Origin: an uncultured Paracoccaceae bacterium
GTDB taxonomy: Bacteria > Pseudomonadota > Alphaproteobacteria > Rhodobacterales > Rhodobacteraceae
Length of the DNA: 64,000 nucleotides
Assembly: GCA_943787785.1 (NCBI GenBank)
Contig: CALSNT010000017.1
Coordinates: 276,426-340,425, forward strand
Direction of reading: 5' to 3'
The notes beneath the pieces are model-generated. The model had not been told where the DNA came from, searched no databases, and was given only the letters and a program-made list of their open reading frames with translations. Shown here in pieces: positions 37,062 through 46,013 of this stretch (positions within the stretch are counted from its first letter, which is position 1; the number at the start of each line of letters is the position of its first letter). Both the position numbers and the translations under genes were made by a program.

Positions 37062-38454
37062 GGTCGTGTCGGGAAGTTGGTGGAAATTTGAAGGTGGCGT
37101 AATCTCCGGGTGAATCAAACCCACCCAATCGGCGGCTGGTACCGCCTTAGGAGATCACGCCATGACCAAGACTACAGACACGAGCCCCATTTCGCTACTT
37201 GCATGTGAAGAAGGCTTTGATCCGATCGAAGATCGGCTGCGCGCCAACATCCGCGGCACGATCGAGGCCGTTTTCAAGGAAGAACTGGACGGCTTTCTTG
37301 GCCGTTTGCGGTATGGCCGGGACGCCGAGGCGGTGAAAGGCTATCGCCACGGCCACCGGGACCGTCAGATCACCGGGACATTTGGCACCGAGACGATCAG
37401 CGTACCCCGCGCCCGGGTTGAAGATGAAGTCGGTAAGGCTAGTGAATGGCGCTCAAAAGCGTTGCCGCGCTACCAGCGCCTGACCAAGACGGCCGAAGCG
37501 TTGATTGCGTCGGTTTATCTCTCGGGCACCAACACGCGGCGTGTGAAGCGCGCGCTGTTTGCGCTGTTCAAGGGGGCTGTCGGCAAAGACGTCGTCAGCC
37601 GCGCTTGGCGCAAGGTGAAGACCGACTGGGACGCCTGGTGCGCCCGCAGCCTTGCTGATGAGGACATCGTTCGGCTCATCCTTGACGGCACCGTCATCAC
37701 GACGCGTCTTGATCGGAAAGCGCAGAACATCTCGGTTCTGGCTGCCATTGGCGTGCGTCGTGATGGGCAGAAAGTATTGCTTTCCATCATGAATATGGGC
37801 GGGGAGAGCACAGCCGCCTGGCGTCAGTTCATTGACGACCTCGATGCGCGGGGCCTCAAGCGGCCCGAGTTCGTGATGGTTGATGGCGCGCCGGGATTGG
37901 AGGCCGCGCTGGTCGCGTTGTGGGGCCAAGACTTGCCGATCCAACGCTGCACTGTTCACAAGCATCGCAACCTGCTGGCCCACGCCCCAAAACATATGCA
38001 CGAGGAGCTGGGCGACGATTATCGCGCCATGATCTACGCTGAAACCGCCGATGAAGTTGAGAAGCAGCGCAAATCCTTTCTACGCAAATGGCAGCTCAAG
38101 TGTCGAGCGGTCGCAGACAGCCTTGAAGAGGCCGGGGATCGGCTGTTCACCTTCACCCGCCTCGATCCGTCGCAGTGGAAGTCAGCTCGCACAACCAACG
38201 CTATCGAGCGCCTGAACGAGGAGTTTCGCCGCCGGATCAAAACACAGACCGTGCTGCCCTGCGCTGCAACCGTGCCGATGCTGCTTTGGGCGCTCCTCGC
38301 CTCAGGCCAAATCCAGATGCGCAAGGTCGACGGCTGGGAAACGCTCGCGCAACCAATTGAACCAATGACACTTGACCTCGTCGCCTGATCAGGCGCAAAT
38401 CAAAACGCTCGGAGAACGCCGCCGGAGAATTTCCACCACTTTCGAGACACAACC
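37062..38454 (+). mobile_element. IS256-family element, copy 2
   Basis: 1393 bp, the same length as copy 1 at 24775-26167 but in inverted orientation, with the same terminal sequences (GGTCGTGTCGGG at the left; GGTTGTGTCTCG, read outward, at the right) and its own 8-bp duplication. It interrupts kpsE. Confidence 0.95.
37162..38388 (+). CDS. IS256-family (Mutator-type) transposase
   Basis: A 408-residue protein identical in sequence to the transposase of copy 1, with the same D-D-E core (RLILDGTVITTRLDRK, FVMVDGAPGLE, NAIERLNEEFRRR). Confidence 0.95.
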   Translation: MTKTTDTSPISLLACEEGFDPIEDRLRANIRGTIEAVFKEELDGFLGRLRYGRDAEAVKGYRHGHRDRQITGTFGTETISVPRARVEDEVGKASEWRSKALPRYQRLTKTAEALIASVYLSGTNTRRVKRALFALFKGAVGKDVVSRAWRKVKTDWDAWCARSLADEDIVRLILDGTVITTRLDRKAQNISVLAAIGVRRDGQKVLLSIMNMGGESTAAWRQFIDDLDARGLKRPEFVMVDGAPGLEAALVALWGQDLPIQRCTVHKHRNLLAHAPKHMHEELGDDYRAMIYAETADEVEKQRKSFLRKWQLKCRAVADSLEEAGDRLFTFTRLDPSQWKSARTTNAIERLNEEFRRRIKTQTVLPCAATVPMLLWALLASGQIQMRKVDGWETLAQPIEPMTLDLVA

Positions 38455-38462
38455 GTTCTCCG
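38455..38462. repeat. 8-bp target duplication of IS256 copy 2 (right)
   Basis: GTTCTCCG, exact match to 37054-37061. Confidence 0.9.
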
Positions 38463-39477
38463 GAACCAGTTTCGCGACCAGCCAGGATTCGATCACCGTC
38501 CAAAGCTATCTCGAAAGCCGCGAGGCGATGCTGCGCCTGGATCGCGACATCGGATTTAAAGCGCATTTCAGTCAGGATGACATTGATTCACTGCAGCGCC
38601 TGGACCCGGATGCAACGAACGAAGCGGCTTACAAGCTTTATAAGAAGCAGGTGACGATCGGCTACGATCCGACCGAGGGTATCGTGAAGATGGAGGTCGT
38701 AGCCGCTGACCCAGCGGTCAGCGCTTCATTCTCGCGGGCTTTGATTTCTTACGCAGAGGAACAGGTCGACAACCTGACACAACGCCTTCGCGCCGATCAG
38801 ATGCTCGGCGCTCGTGAAAGCTTTGACGAGGCTGAAGAAAAGATGCTCGCAGCACAGGCCCGCGTCCTCGACCTTCAAGAACGGCTTGGCATTCTGGACC
38901 CGAACTCGGAGTCCGCCGCATTGCTTACTCAGATCAATCGGTTCGAAACGGAATTGCGGGAAAAGCGTCTGGAACTTCAACAGCTGAACGACAATAGGCG
39001 CCCCAACCGTGCGCGAGTTGCTGGGGTCGAAGGAGACATAAAGCGGTTGGATGATCTGGTCGCCGACCTGCGCGGCCAACTCACAGGGGAGACTGACACC
39101 AGAGCGTCGCTGGCCAGCATGTCCGGACAGCTGCGACTTGCAGAGACGGAACTTCAAACCCGCACAGTGATGATGCAGCAATCCCTGCAGCAGATGGAAA
39201 CCGCCCGGATTGAGGCCAATCGCCAGGTCCGCTATCTGTCATTGGGTGTCAGTCCAATTGCACCGGATGCGCCAACCTATCCCAAATCATTCATCAACAC
39301 GCTGCTGGCGTTCCTGATATTCTCGGGGATCTACCTGATGGCGTCGTTGACCGTGTCGATTCTGCGCGAGCAGGTCTCGGGGTAAGGAATTGCCAAGGTA
39401 ACAGTTTGAACCTCTGCGTCTGGCAAGTCCCGGCGAGGCTGCGTAGCATCATCAGGATTCGCTGCCTGGGGTCCGGA

Positions 39478-40848
39478 ATGACTGCTTTTCGCCTATTGCT
39501 CACCATTGCAATGATCACGTTGATTTCGTTTCCAACCGTAAATGCGCAGGTGGCGGACCCGACCGAGGCGAGTTCAGAACAAATAGCCGCAACCGCGGAT
39601 GACGTGGCAATTGTCCGCCAGGTACGGTCGATGTTGTCGGAATTAGACGGGTATGATGACGTCGGCGTCGAGGTTCGCGCCGGTGTGGTGACGTTGACCG
39701 GAGAAGTTCTGGACGCAGAGGCGGCCAGCAACCTTATTGACCTGGTCGGGCGCGTCGAAGGTGTCCTGACAGTGCAAAGCCACATGAGCGAAACCACCGA
39801 CATCGCGCGCCGCCTGAACCCGGCCGCAGATCGCGTGGCGTCGCGTATCTCGCAAATCGTCGCCATGCTGCCTTTGTTGCTTGTCGCCGTAATTGCCGCG
39901 GCGGTCGTCAGTGCGCTGGGTTTTGTCGCTGCGGGAATGCGTGGACCCTGGGACCGTCTCGCCCCCAATCCCTTCATTGCCGAAATCTTCCGCCAGATTA
40001 TCCGGCTGGTATTTATCGTTGTTGGTTTGATCCTCGCCCTTGATATCCTTGGCGCGACGGCGCTGCTGGGCACGATCCTGGGCGCGGCCGGGATTATTGG
40101 TCTGGCCATCGGCTTTGCTGTCCGCGACACCGTAGAAAACTTCATCGCCTCGGTCATGTTGTCGATCCGCCGCCCCTTCAGCCCAAACGATCTGATCGAG
40201 ATCGAAGGCGACGTCGGTAAGGTGATCCGATTGACCAGCCGGGCGACGATCCTACTGTCACTTGACGGCAATCACATTCGCATCCCCAACGCGACCGTCT
40301 TCAAAAGCCGGGTCATCAACTATTCCCGCAACCGTGAGCGGCGCTTCATGTTCGATATTGGTGTCGAATACGACAGCGATCTTGCCGCCATCCGGCAATT
40401 GATCGAGACAACCATACAGGACCTGCCATTCGTCCTCAGCGATCCCGCAGCCTCTACTTGGATCGAAGACCTGGGTGACGCCGGAGTTGTGCTAAGGGTA
40501 ACCGGCTGGATCGACCAGCACTCAACCAGCTTTGTCGCCGCGCGCGGCTCGGCCATCCGTCACGCGAAGGATGCGATTGAAGCCGCTGGCGTGGAAATAC
40601 CGGATACCACATATCGGGTCAGGCTGGATGGAGCGACAAGCGCGCCGTTGTTTGCCTCGGTGACCGAAAGAGACGCCAAGTCAGCGCCGCAACCCGTTTC
40701 GAAACCCACTGCCACGATCACGCTGCCTGAGGGCGCGGAAGAGGATGTTCAACCCGCTGATGAACAGGCGCTGGAGCGGCTGGTCGACACGGAAAGGCAA
40801 GAAGATGAACGCACGGACCTGTTGAACCGCGGCAGCGCATTAGAGTAG
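39478..40848 (+). CDS. MscS-family mechanosensitive channel with N-terminal BON domain
   Basis: A 456-residue protein from ATG 39478: signal peptide (MTAFRLLLTIAMITLISF), then a periplasmic BON domain (VRSMLSELDGYDDVGVEVRA, VVTLTGEVLDAEAASNLIDL, about 45-105), three membrane helices, and the MscS pore/beta domain (GAAGIIGLAIGFAVRDTVEN; FSPNDLIEIEGDVGKV; IRIPNATVFKSRVINYSRN). An upstream ATG (39406) in the same frame would place charged residues before the signal peptide, so I reject it. The acidic C-terminal tail is unconserved in appearance. It probably releases solutes on osmotic downshift. Confidence 0.9.
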   Translation: MTAFRLLLTIAMITLISFPTVNAQVADPTEASSEQIAATADDVAIVRQVRSMLSELDGYDDVGVEVRAGVVTLTGEVLDAEAASNLIDLVGRVEGVLTVQSHMSETTDIARRLNPAADRVASRISQIVAMLPLLLVAVIAAAVVSALGFVAAGMRGPWDRLAPNPFIAEIFRQIIRLVFIVVGLILALDILGATALLGTILGAAGIIGLAIGFAVRDTVENFIASVMLSIRRPFSPNDLIEIEGDVGKVIRLTSRATILLSLDGNHIRIPNATVFKSRVINYSRNRERRFMFDIGVEYDSDLAAIRQLIETTIQDLPFVLSDPAASTWIEDLGDAGVVLRVTGWIDQHSTSFVAARGSAIRHAKDAIEAAGVEIPDTTYRVRLDGATSAPLFASVTERDAKSAPQPVSKPTATITLPEGAEEDVQPADEQALERLVDTERQEDERTDLLNRGSALE

Positions 40849-40923
40849 CGCTTGCTGGGCGACATTTTCGAGCGCGACCCACTTGCGAAGTGGCAACCAC
40901 GCCAGTAAGTAGGCGCGCACAGT

Positions 40924-40998
40924 TGGGGTGTAGCCAAGTGGTAAGGCAACGCTTTTTGGTAGCGTGTATCGTAGGTTCGAATCCTACCACCCCAGCCA
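40924..40998 (+). tRNA. tRNA-Gln (anticodon TTG)
   Basis: A 75-nt cloverleaf with CCA encoded. Acceptor arms TGGGGTG (40924-40930) and CACCCCA (40988-40994) pair fully; the anticodon stem ACGCT/AGCGT encloses the loop TTTTGGT with anticodon TTG; the T-loop is GGTTCGAATCC. Discriminator G is followed by CCA at 40996-40998. Its 3' end is partly duplicated 410 bp downstream beside a recombinase module, so the gene is probably an integration site. Confidence 0.95.
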
Positions 40999-41205
40999 CT
41001 ACCGCTAACATATTGTTATTAATGTATGTTTTCAGAAATACGCGCGTGATTTCCGGCGCATTTCGAGGTATTTTTGTACCCCAGACGCCAATATTTGGTC
41101 TATTCTGCCTTCTTCTGCGAAAGGTCTGGAATCGCTATTTCCACGCTAGCAGTTTGACCGAATGTGATGGTCAGCACATCTGACGTGATGCTGCTGGTGA
41201 TGCGT
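40975..41205. repeat. Diverged direct repeat at the tRNA-Gln 3' end, copy 1
   Basis: From the T-loop of tRNA-Gln onward this stretch resembles 41385-41615 in order and spacing (offset 409-410 bp). Shared blocks are GTTCGAATCCTAC, the CCAGCCA end, and a long block running through AGTCTGGAATCG-like sequence, CGCTAGCAGTTTGACCGA and TGTGATGGTCAG. No gene is recognisable. It suggests tandem or repeated use of the tRNA as an attachment site. Confidence 0.7.
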
Positions 41206-41384
41206 CCCGGCAAGGCCACAACAACAACTCGGACAATTCAGGATTTGAAAGACAAGCCAGTTGATCCCAAGAATTCCCATCTACCGCACCAAACCGCCAG
41301 CGCCCAGATTGGAGTGGCGGCCTTTGCCCTGTAAGCCATTGAAAATAATAAGTAACATTGAGCGCATCGAATGATGTAGTGAGA

Positions 41385-41615
41385 GTTCGAATCCTACTTG
41401 CCCAGCCAGCACCTTAAATATTTGATATTAATGGATAATCACGATAAATTCCTCGTGGTTTCCGGGGTATTTTGGGGTGTTATGATACCGCAGACACCGA
41501 TTGGCGCGATATTCTGGTAAGGATCCCAAAAAGTCTGGAATCGGGATTTCCGCGCTAGCAGTTTGACCGATTGTGATGGTCAGTGCATCTGCCCTGATGT
41601 GGCAGTGATGCGGAA
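41385..41615. repeat. Diverged direct repeat at the tRNA-Gln 3' end, copy 2
   Basis: The copy begins with GTTCGAATCCTAC (41385-41397) and CCCAGCCA (41401-41408) but has no upstream tRNA half, so it is an attachment scar and not a tRNA. Downstream identity to copy 1 includes CGCTAGCAGTTTGACCGA. The 180 bp between the two repeats hold no gene. Confidence 0.7.
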
Positions 41616-41686
41616 AAACTAATGTTCGCCCTCAAAGAATCGGCGAAATCCCTTTTTTTATGGAAAAGCAGTGCGTGTGCTTCGGC

Positions 41687-43363
41687 TCAGAGGGCTGTGA
41701 ACTGTTCGCGTTGCTCTGACCAAACCGGCGAGAACGCATGCCGCATCAACCAGTCGGATGTCAGACCAACGGGCTGTTTACCGCTCCGAACATTGCGGAT
41801 CGTGTCCGGAGCCAGGAACGCCAACTCGATCAACTGCTGTATGCGCCGTTTCGAGACACCCTCCGCGTCAGCAATCTCGCCGAAGGTTTTACCGGAACAG
41901 ACCATATCAAAATACCGATGCGCGCGCCCGATGTTGCGCAGCAGTGTTTCGTCGATCTCGATAGGTTCGTTGCCGATAACGAGCTTGGTTTCGACCCCGC
42001 GCTTGCGGTGCTGAAACGGGGACGCGACCTTCAGGAGGTCATCGACAATTCGGGCTTGATCCAAGTCCAATGCGGTTGCGAGGTGTTCGGCTGAGATTGA
42101 AATTTTGATTTTGCCGGGTGCTATGTCTATACGGTCGACAAGCGCCAAATGGACATCGCGCGGATCATCAGGTGTGCTGGGATTTGGTTCCGCTAGCAGC
42201 CCAAGTTTGATCCCAAGTTCAGCAGTCTCTTCGGTTGTGGCATCTTGAAGAACGCCCGCCTGGAACTCCGGGCTGCTCATGTGCCGGTTGATCAGAACGG
42301 CAACTTTTTCCTCCAGCTCCGGTGCCGGCAATCGCCAGCCGGAGGGATCACGGGGCGCGGAGCCGCGGATCAGACGATGGGATACATAATACCTGCGCTT
42401 GAGCCCTTTCGAAGTTTTTGAGTGGCTGGGTGTGAGGCGGTCACCTGTCTGATCAAATATCTTGCCTGCGAGCCGAGAGACGGACTTCCGGGCACCATCG
42501 CGGTTGCGCTTCGTGAATGTCCGATCCTTTGCGGAATCCGATCTGAGGTGCTCCTGTATACTATCCCAAACCTTCGGCTGTATCAGAGGCTCGTGCTGGC
42601 CGGGGTAAACCTTTGCATGGTGCCGGATGCGACCTGCATAAACCGGGTTGGTCAGAATGTAGTGAATATGGCCATAGCTGAAGGCCGCACCGCCTTTCAC
42701 CCGTCCTGACACGAGCGTCCGTACCGGGGTCATTATTTCCTTGGCATCGACGGCTTCTTTGACCTGCCGAACGTTTCGGTGCTCAAGGTAGAGGTCATAG
42801 ATTCCCCGGATGACAGCGGCATCAGGATCTGTAATCTTCAGTGATCGGCCATCGGCTGCGTAGCCCAGCGGCACGGTTGCCCCCATCCACATGCCCTTCT
42901 TTTTTGAAGCCGCGATTTTGTCGCGGATACGCTCTGCCGTCACCTCGCGTTCAAACTGAGCAAAACTGAGAAGCATGTTCAGTGTCAGCCGCCCCATACT
43001 GGTCGCAGTGTTGAAGGACTGCGTGACGGACACGAACGACGTCTCCGCCGCATCCAACCGTTCAACCATCTTTGCAAAGTCAGCCAGCGAACGTGTCAGC
43101 CGGTCGATCTTATAGACGACGATTTGGTCTACCGATCCTCGATCTATATCGGCAAGCAGGCGCTGCAGGTCGGGCCGCTCCAATGTGCCACCAGAGATTC
43201 CGCCGTCATCATAGCGTTCGGGCAGAAGCACCCAACCTTCGGCCCTCTGGCTGGCAATATAGGCGGCACAGGCTTCATACTGTGCGTCAAGCGAATTGAA
43301 TTCCTGCTCCAAGCCGTCTTCGGAGCTCTTGCGGGTGTAGATGGCGCAACGGATCTTTTTCAT
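41687..43363 (-). CDS. Large serine recombinase
   Basis: A 558-residue recombinase. The N-terminal resolvase domain starts YTRKSSEDG, with catalytic Ser13 in the Y-x-R-x-S pattern, then VDQIVVYKIDRLTRS and FAQFEREVTAERIRDKIAAS. A recombinase domain (GYAADGRSLKI, YILTNPVYAGRI) and a zinc-ribbon-like region follow, and a C-terminal helix-turn-helix-like segment (GEIADAEGVSKRRIQQL) is present. It shares a base with the DUF2924 gene. Beside a duplicated tRNA end it is the likely integrase of an island. Confidence 0.9.
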   Translation of the reverse strand: MKKIRCAIYTRKSSEDGLEQEFNSLDAQYEACAAYIASQRAEGWVLLPERYDDGGISGGTLERPDLQRLLADIDRGSVDQIVVYKIDRLTRSLADFAKMVERLDAAETSFVSVTQSFNTATSMGRLTLNMLLSFAQFEREVTAERIRDKIAASKKKGMWMGATVPLGYAADGRSLKITDPDAAVIRGIYDLYLEHRNVRQVKEAVDAKEIMTPVRTLVSGRVKGGAAFSYGHIHYILTNPVYAGRIRHHAKVYPGQHEPLIQPKVWDSIQEHLRSDSAKDRTFTKRNRDGARKSVSRLAGKIFDQTGDRLTPSHSKTSKGLKRRYYVSHRLIRGSAPRDPSGWRLPAPELEEKVAVLINRHMSSPEFQAGVLQDATTEETAELGIKLGLLAEPNPSTPDDPRDVHLALVDRIDIAPGKIKISISAEHLATALDLDQARIVDDLLKVASPFQHRKRGVETKLVIGNEPIEIDETLLRNIGRAHRYFDMVCSGKTFGEIADAEGVSKRRIQQLIELAFLAPDTIRNVRSGKQPVGLTSDWLMRHAFSPVWSEQREQFTAL

Positions 43364-43797
43364 TATCCGGGTCCCGCCTGGCTATTCAGACCGAAGAACC
43401 TTGGACCTGACCACGTAGTTCCGGTGATCCGCAATGCGATGGCCGACAGAGATTTGTACTCTGCACCATCCATACGGAAACCATCGTCCGTAACCTCTAC
43501 TTGATAACGCTGACCGTTCCATTCCCGGACAAGCTGCGTGCCAGCCCGGAGCTGCGGTGCCTGCGCCTGTACCGATTTGCTCGCAGCTGCTGACCTCAAT
43601 GCGCGCTTCAGGTCTGGCTTCGGGCCACCGAACTTCTTGCACTGCATGTGCCAAATCACGGCCTTGCGCATGAAGATCATCGACAAGAAGTGAGGCGGGG
43701 CGTCCTCAAACGCCTCCGCCCAGGCCACTCGCAGGGCCGCCCGATCCATCTGAGCGAGCTCCTCCCAGCGCGCGTTGACGGTTTGCTCGCCAGACAT
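43363..43797 (-). CDS. DUF2924 domain protein
   Basis: A 144-residue protein from ATG 43797 (MSGEQTVNARWEELAQMDRA); the segment LRAGTQLVREWNGQRYQVEV with the later GTTWSGPRFFG is the DUF2924 signature. Function unknown; the family is nearly always beside a large serine recombinase in alphaproteobacteria and may assist recombination or bind DNA. The start overlaps the DUF3489 frame end (TGATG). Confidence 0.85.
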   Translation of the reverse strand: MSGEQTVNARWEELAQMDRAALRVAWAEAFEDAPPHFLSMIFMRKAVIWHMQCKKFGGPKPDLKRALRSAAASKSVQAQAPQLRAGTQLVREWNGQRYQVEVTDDGFRMDGAEYKSLSAIALRITGTTWSGPRFFGLNSQAGPG

Positions 43798-44034
43798 CAG
43801 CCGGTTTCCTCCACTGATTTGTCCAGGATGCGATAGCACGACGGCTTTCCATTTCCCGGTTTCTCGGTGGAGATTTCAAAAACCCGCCTTGCGCAGGCCT
43901 GTTAGAGCCGCTCGCGTTGTATGCGGTAACCAGCCTAACTTTTCGCTGATCGTGGCAACGTCAGCCCCGGTCTTCCGGGTTAGCAACTGCATCAGCTGCG
44001 CTTTCTTCGTCTTCGGTTTGGTCTGCTTTGTCAT
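43797..44034 (-). pseudogene. DUF3489 domain protein, frameshifted in a T-run
   Basis: ATG 44034 reads a winged-helix-like sequence (KKAQLMQLLTRKTGADVATI, GWLPHTTRAALTGLRKAGF) and then hits TGA because of a run of five T on the coding strand. Removing one T restores EISTEKPGNGKPSCYRILD and runs to TGA at 43797-43799. The total is 238 nt, one too many for a continuous frame. It forms the first member of the DUF3489-DUF2924-recombinase cassette. Confidence 0.75.
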
Positions 44035-44252
44035 GCTGTCTTCTCCTCGTTCCGTTCAGACAGGACCGACTTGGTCCTGCTACTGATCAGAGCCCGGTCA
44101 CCCGGGCGGAGAAGACGGCACGCGGTTCAAACTGTGTCGCGACACGGACACTACCGCTCTGCTTCGCCCACAAGTCCAGTTGAAATATGACCGCTTAGCG
44201 TGGAAAAGCAGTCATCCGACAAAAATAGTCAGATGACCGGATCGAGCCGATT

Positions 44253-45792
44253 GTGTTGAAAAACTCTTCCTTGATCGGGAGGCCATTCGCTGATTCAATT
44301 CCTTTGAGAATTGGGGGATCTGGCGATGATGGGACCAAAGCAGGAAGCGCAGGCAGCACTGTTTTATGAGTTTTCATTGGAGGACCATGTCCCGCAAGAT
44401 CACCTACTGCGGTCGATTGATAGGTTCGTTGATCTGAGCAGTATCCGGTCGCATCTGTCGGATTTCTACAGCCACACGGGCCGCCCATCTATCGACCCTG
44501 AGCTTCTGATCCGAATGCTTTTGGTGGGATATTGTTTTGGCATCCGTTCAGAACGACGCCTTTGCGAAGAGGTACATTTGAACCTCGCCTATCGCTGGTT
44601 CTGCCGCCTCGAGCTGACCGACCGCCTTCCTGATCATTCGACCTTTTCCAAGAACCGGCATGGCCGGTTCCGCGAGAGTGACTTGTTGCGTCATGTGTTC
44701 GAGATGACGGTTGCGCGTTGCATGGCGGAAGGGCTTGTTGGCGGCGAAGGGTTTGCCGTGGACGCCAGTTTGATAAGTGCCGACGTCCAGAAACAGAACT
44801 CCAGCAATCCCGAGGATTGGGCCACGCGGGATACCGATCCGAACACCGCGCCACGGGCGGTGCGCGAGTATCTCGACACTTTGGATGACGAAGCCTTTGG
44901 TGCAGCCACCACGGTCAAACCAAAGTTCACCGCCCATGCCGACCCGGCCAGCCAATGGACCGCTGCACGTAAAGGCCCAGCGTTCTTTGCGTATTCCACC
45001 AATTATCTGATCGATACCGATCACAGCATCATCATGGACGTTGACGCCAGCCGGTCCAACAAGACCGCTGAAGTGGGTGCAATGCGCAAGATGATCGACC
45101 GCACCGAAGAACGTTTTGACGTGAAGCCCGATTGGATTGCTGCGGACACCGCATATGGATCAGAAGACAATCTTGTCTGGCTGGCGTTAAAGCGCCAAAT
45201 CCTTCCCTTCATCCCGGTCTTCGACAAAGGTGAGCGCACGGATGGAACGTTCTCACGATCCGACTTTACATGGGACGATGATAACGACCGCTATATCTGT
45301 CCGGGCGGTAAAGAGATGAGGCATACATGGCGCACCTATTCCGACCCGGCCCGGAATGTACCGAGTTGGAAAGCCCGCAAGTATCGCGCGCTAAAGTCCG
45401 ACTGCACCGGGTGCGCATTGAAGGAAAAATGCTGCCCCAACTCAGAGGCCCGCGCAGTTCATCGCGAAAAGTATGAGATCGTTCGGGACTTCGCCCGCCA
45501 ATGCACCGCATCAGAGTACAATGTCATCGCGCAGAAACGACGCAAGAAGGTCGAGATGCTCTTCGCCCACCTCAAACGCATCCTTGGCCTCGGGCGACTC
45601 CGATTAAGGGGGCCGTGTGGCGTTCAAGATGAGTTCACCCTCGCAGCAGCCGCCCAAAACCTCCGAAAACTAGCCAAACTAAAGCCGCTGACGCTAACCG
45701 CAGCGTAGCACGGTGGTGCGCTTTGGATTGCTCAACAAAATATGTGGATCACCTGGCGCCAAAGCATAAAGCCCAACGACTTTTTCAACAAA
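44253..45792 (+). mobile_element. IS1182-type insertion sequence
   Basis: Inverted ends TGTTGAAAAACTC (from 44254) and, read outward on the other strand, TGTTGAAAAAGTC (ending 45790) flank a single transposase gene. Similarity extends a few bases further out on both sides (GCCGATT and GCTGATT), so the exact borders are uncertain by several bp and no target duplication is assigned. Confidence 0.8.
44326..45708 (+). CDS. IS1182-family transposase
   Basis: A 460-residue DDE transposase starting MMGPKQEAQAALFYEFSL. It has the N-terminal DUF772-type domain (RPSIDPELLIRMLLVGYCFG) and the catalytic core: Asp in GFAVDASLISADVQKQ, Asp in ADTAYGSEDN and Glu in KKVEMLFAHLKRILGL. A Cys cluster (CTGCALKEKCC) lies between. 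Complete frame. An in-frame ATG is also present 15 bp upstream. Confidence 0.93.
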   Translation: MMGPKQEAQAALFYEFSLEDHVPQDHLLRSIDRFVDLSSIRSHLSDFYSHTGRPSIDPELLIRMLLVGYCFGIRSERRLCEEVHLNLAYRWFCRLELTDRLPDHSTFSKNRHGRFRESDLLRHVFEMTVARCMAEGLVGGEGFAVDASLISADVQKQNSSNPEDWATRDTDPNTAPRAVREYLDTLDDEAFGAATTVKPKFTAHADPASQWTAARKGPAFFAYSTNYLIDTDHSIIMDVDASRSNKTAEVGAMRKMIDRTEERFDVKPDWIAADTAYGSEDNLVWLALKRQILPFIPVFDKGERTDGTFSRSDFTWDDDNDRYICPGGKEMRHTWRTYSDPARNVPSWKARKYRALKSDCTGCALKEKCCPNSEARAVHREKYEIVRDFARQCTASEYNVIAQKRRKKVEMLFAHLKRILGLGRLRLRGPCGVQDEFTLAAAAQNLRKLAKLKPLTLTAA

Positions 45793-46013
45793 ATCAGCCC
45801 ACAGCGGCGTATGCCGCGCAACGTTTGAACGTCCGCAACGCGCATTAAGCCGAAAGTTCTGCACTGATAGGCCGCCTGAAGGACAACTTAAACTGTCTTT
45901 AATTTGAAGGACGATCCTATTCAAACCGGAAGAGTTCTAAGGTCTCAGGTCAGGCTGAACTGATCGTCACACGCTGCGCGATAATCTGGAGTTTGCTTCA
46001 AAATGGAGTGGCT

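Larger units (their letters stand above)
36386..39385 (+). pseudogene. Capsule export inner-membrane/periplasmic protein (KpsE type), split by IS256
   Basis: The 5' part (36386-37061) encodes a hydrophilic N-terminal region rich in Asp/Glu, then a membrane helix (LTVFVLFPTFITGWYFYVLA) and MYATKSEFLIQQSD, typical of polysaccharide co-polymerase/KpsE proteins. The IS lies after GLFSG. The 3' part (38463-39385) resumes TSFATSQDSITVQSYLESRE, continues with a long coiled coil and ends with a second helix (INTLLAFLIFSGIYLMASL). Removing the IS and one target duplication gives 1599 nt, an in-frame 532-residue protein, so the interruption is simple and recent. Confidence 0.85.

Noticed and set aside
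41378..41408. Second tRNA gene downstream of tRNA-Gln
   Set aside because: Only the T-loop/3'-end portion is present; there are no D-arm, anticodon arm or 5' acceptor strand, so it is an attachment scar.
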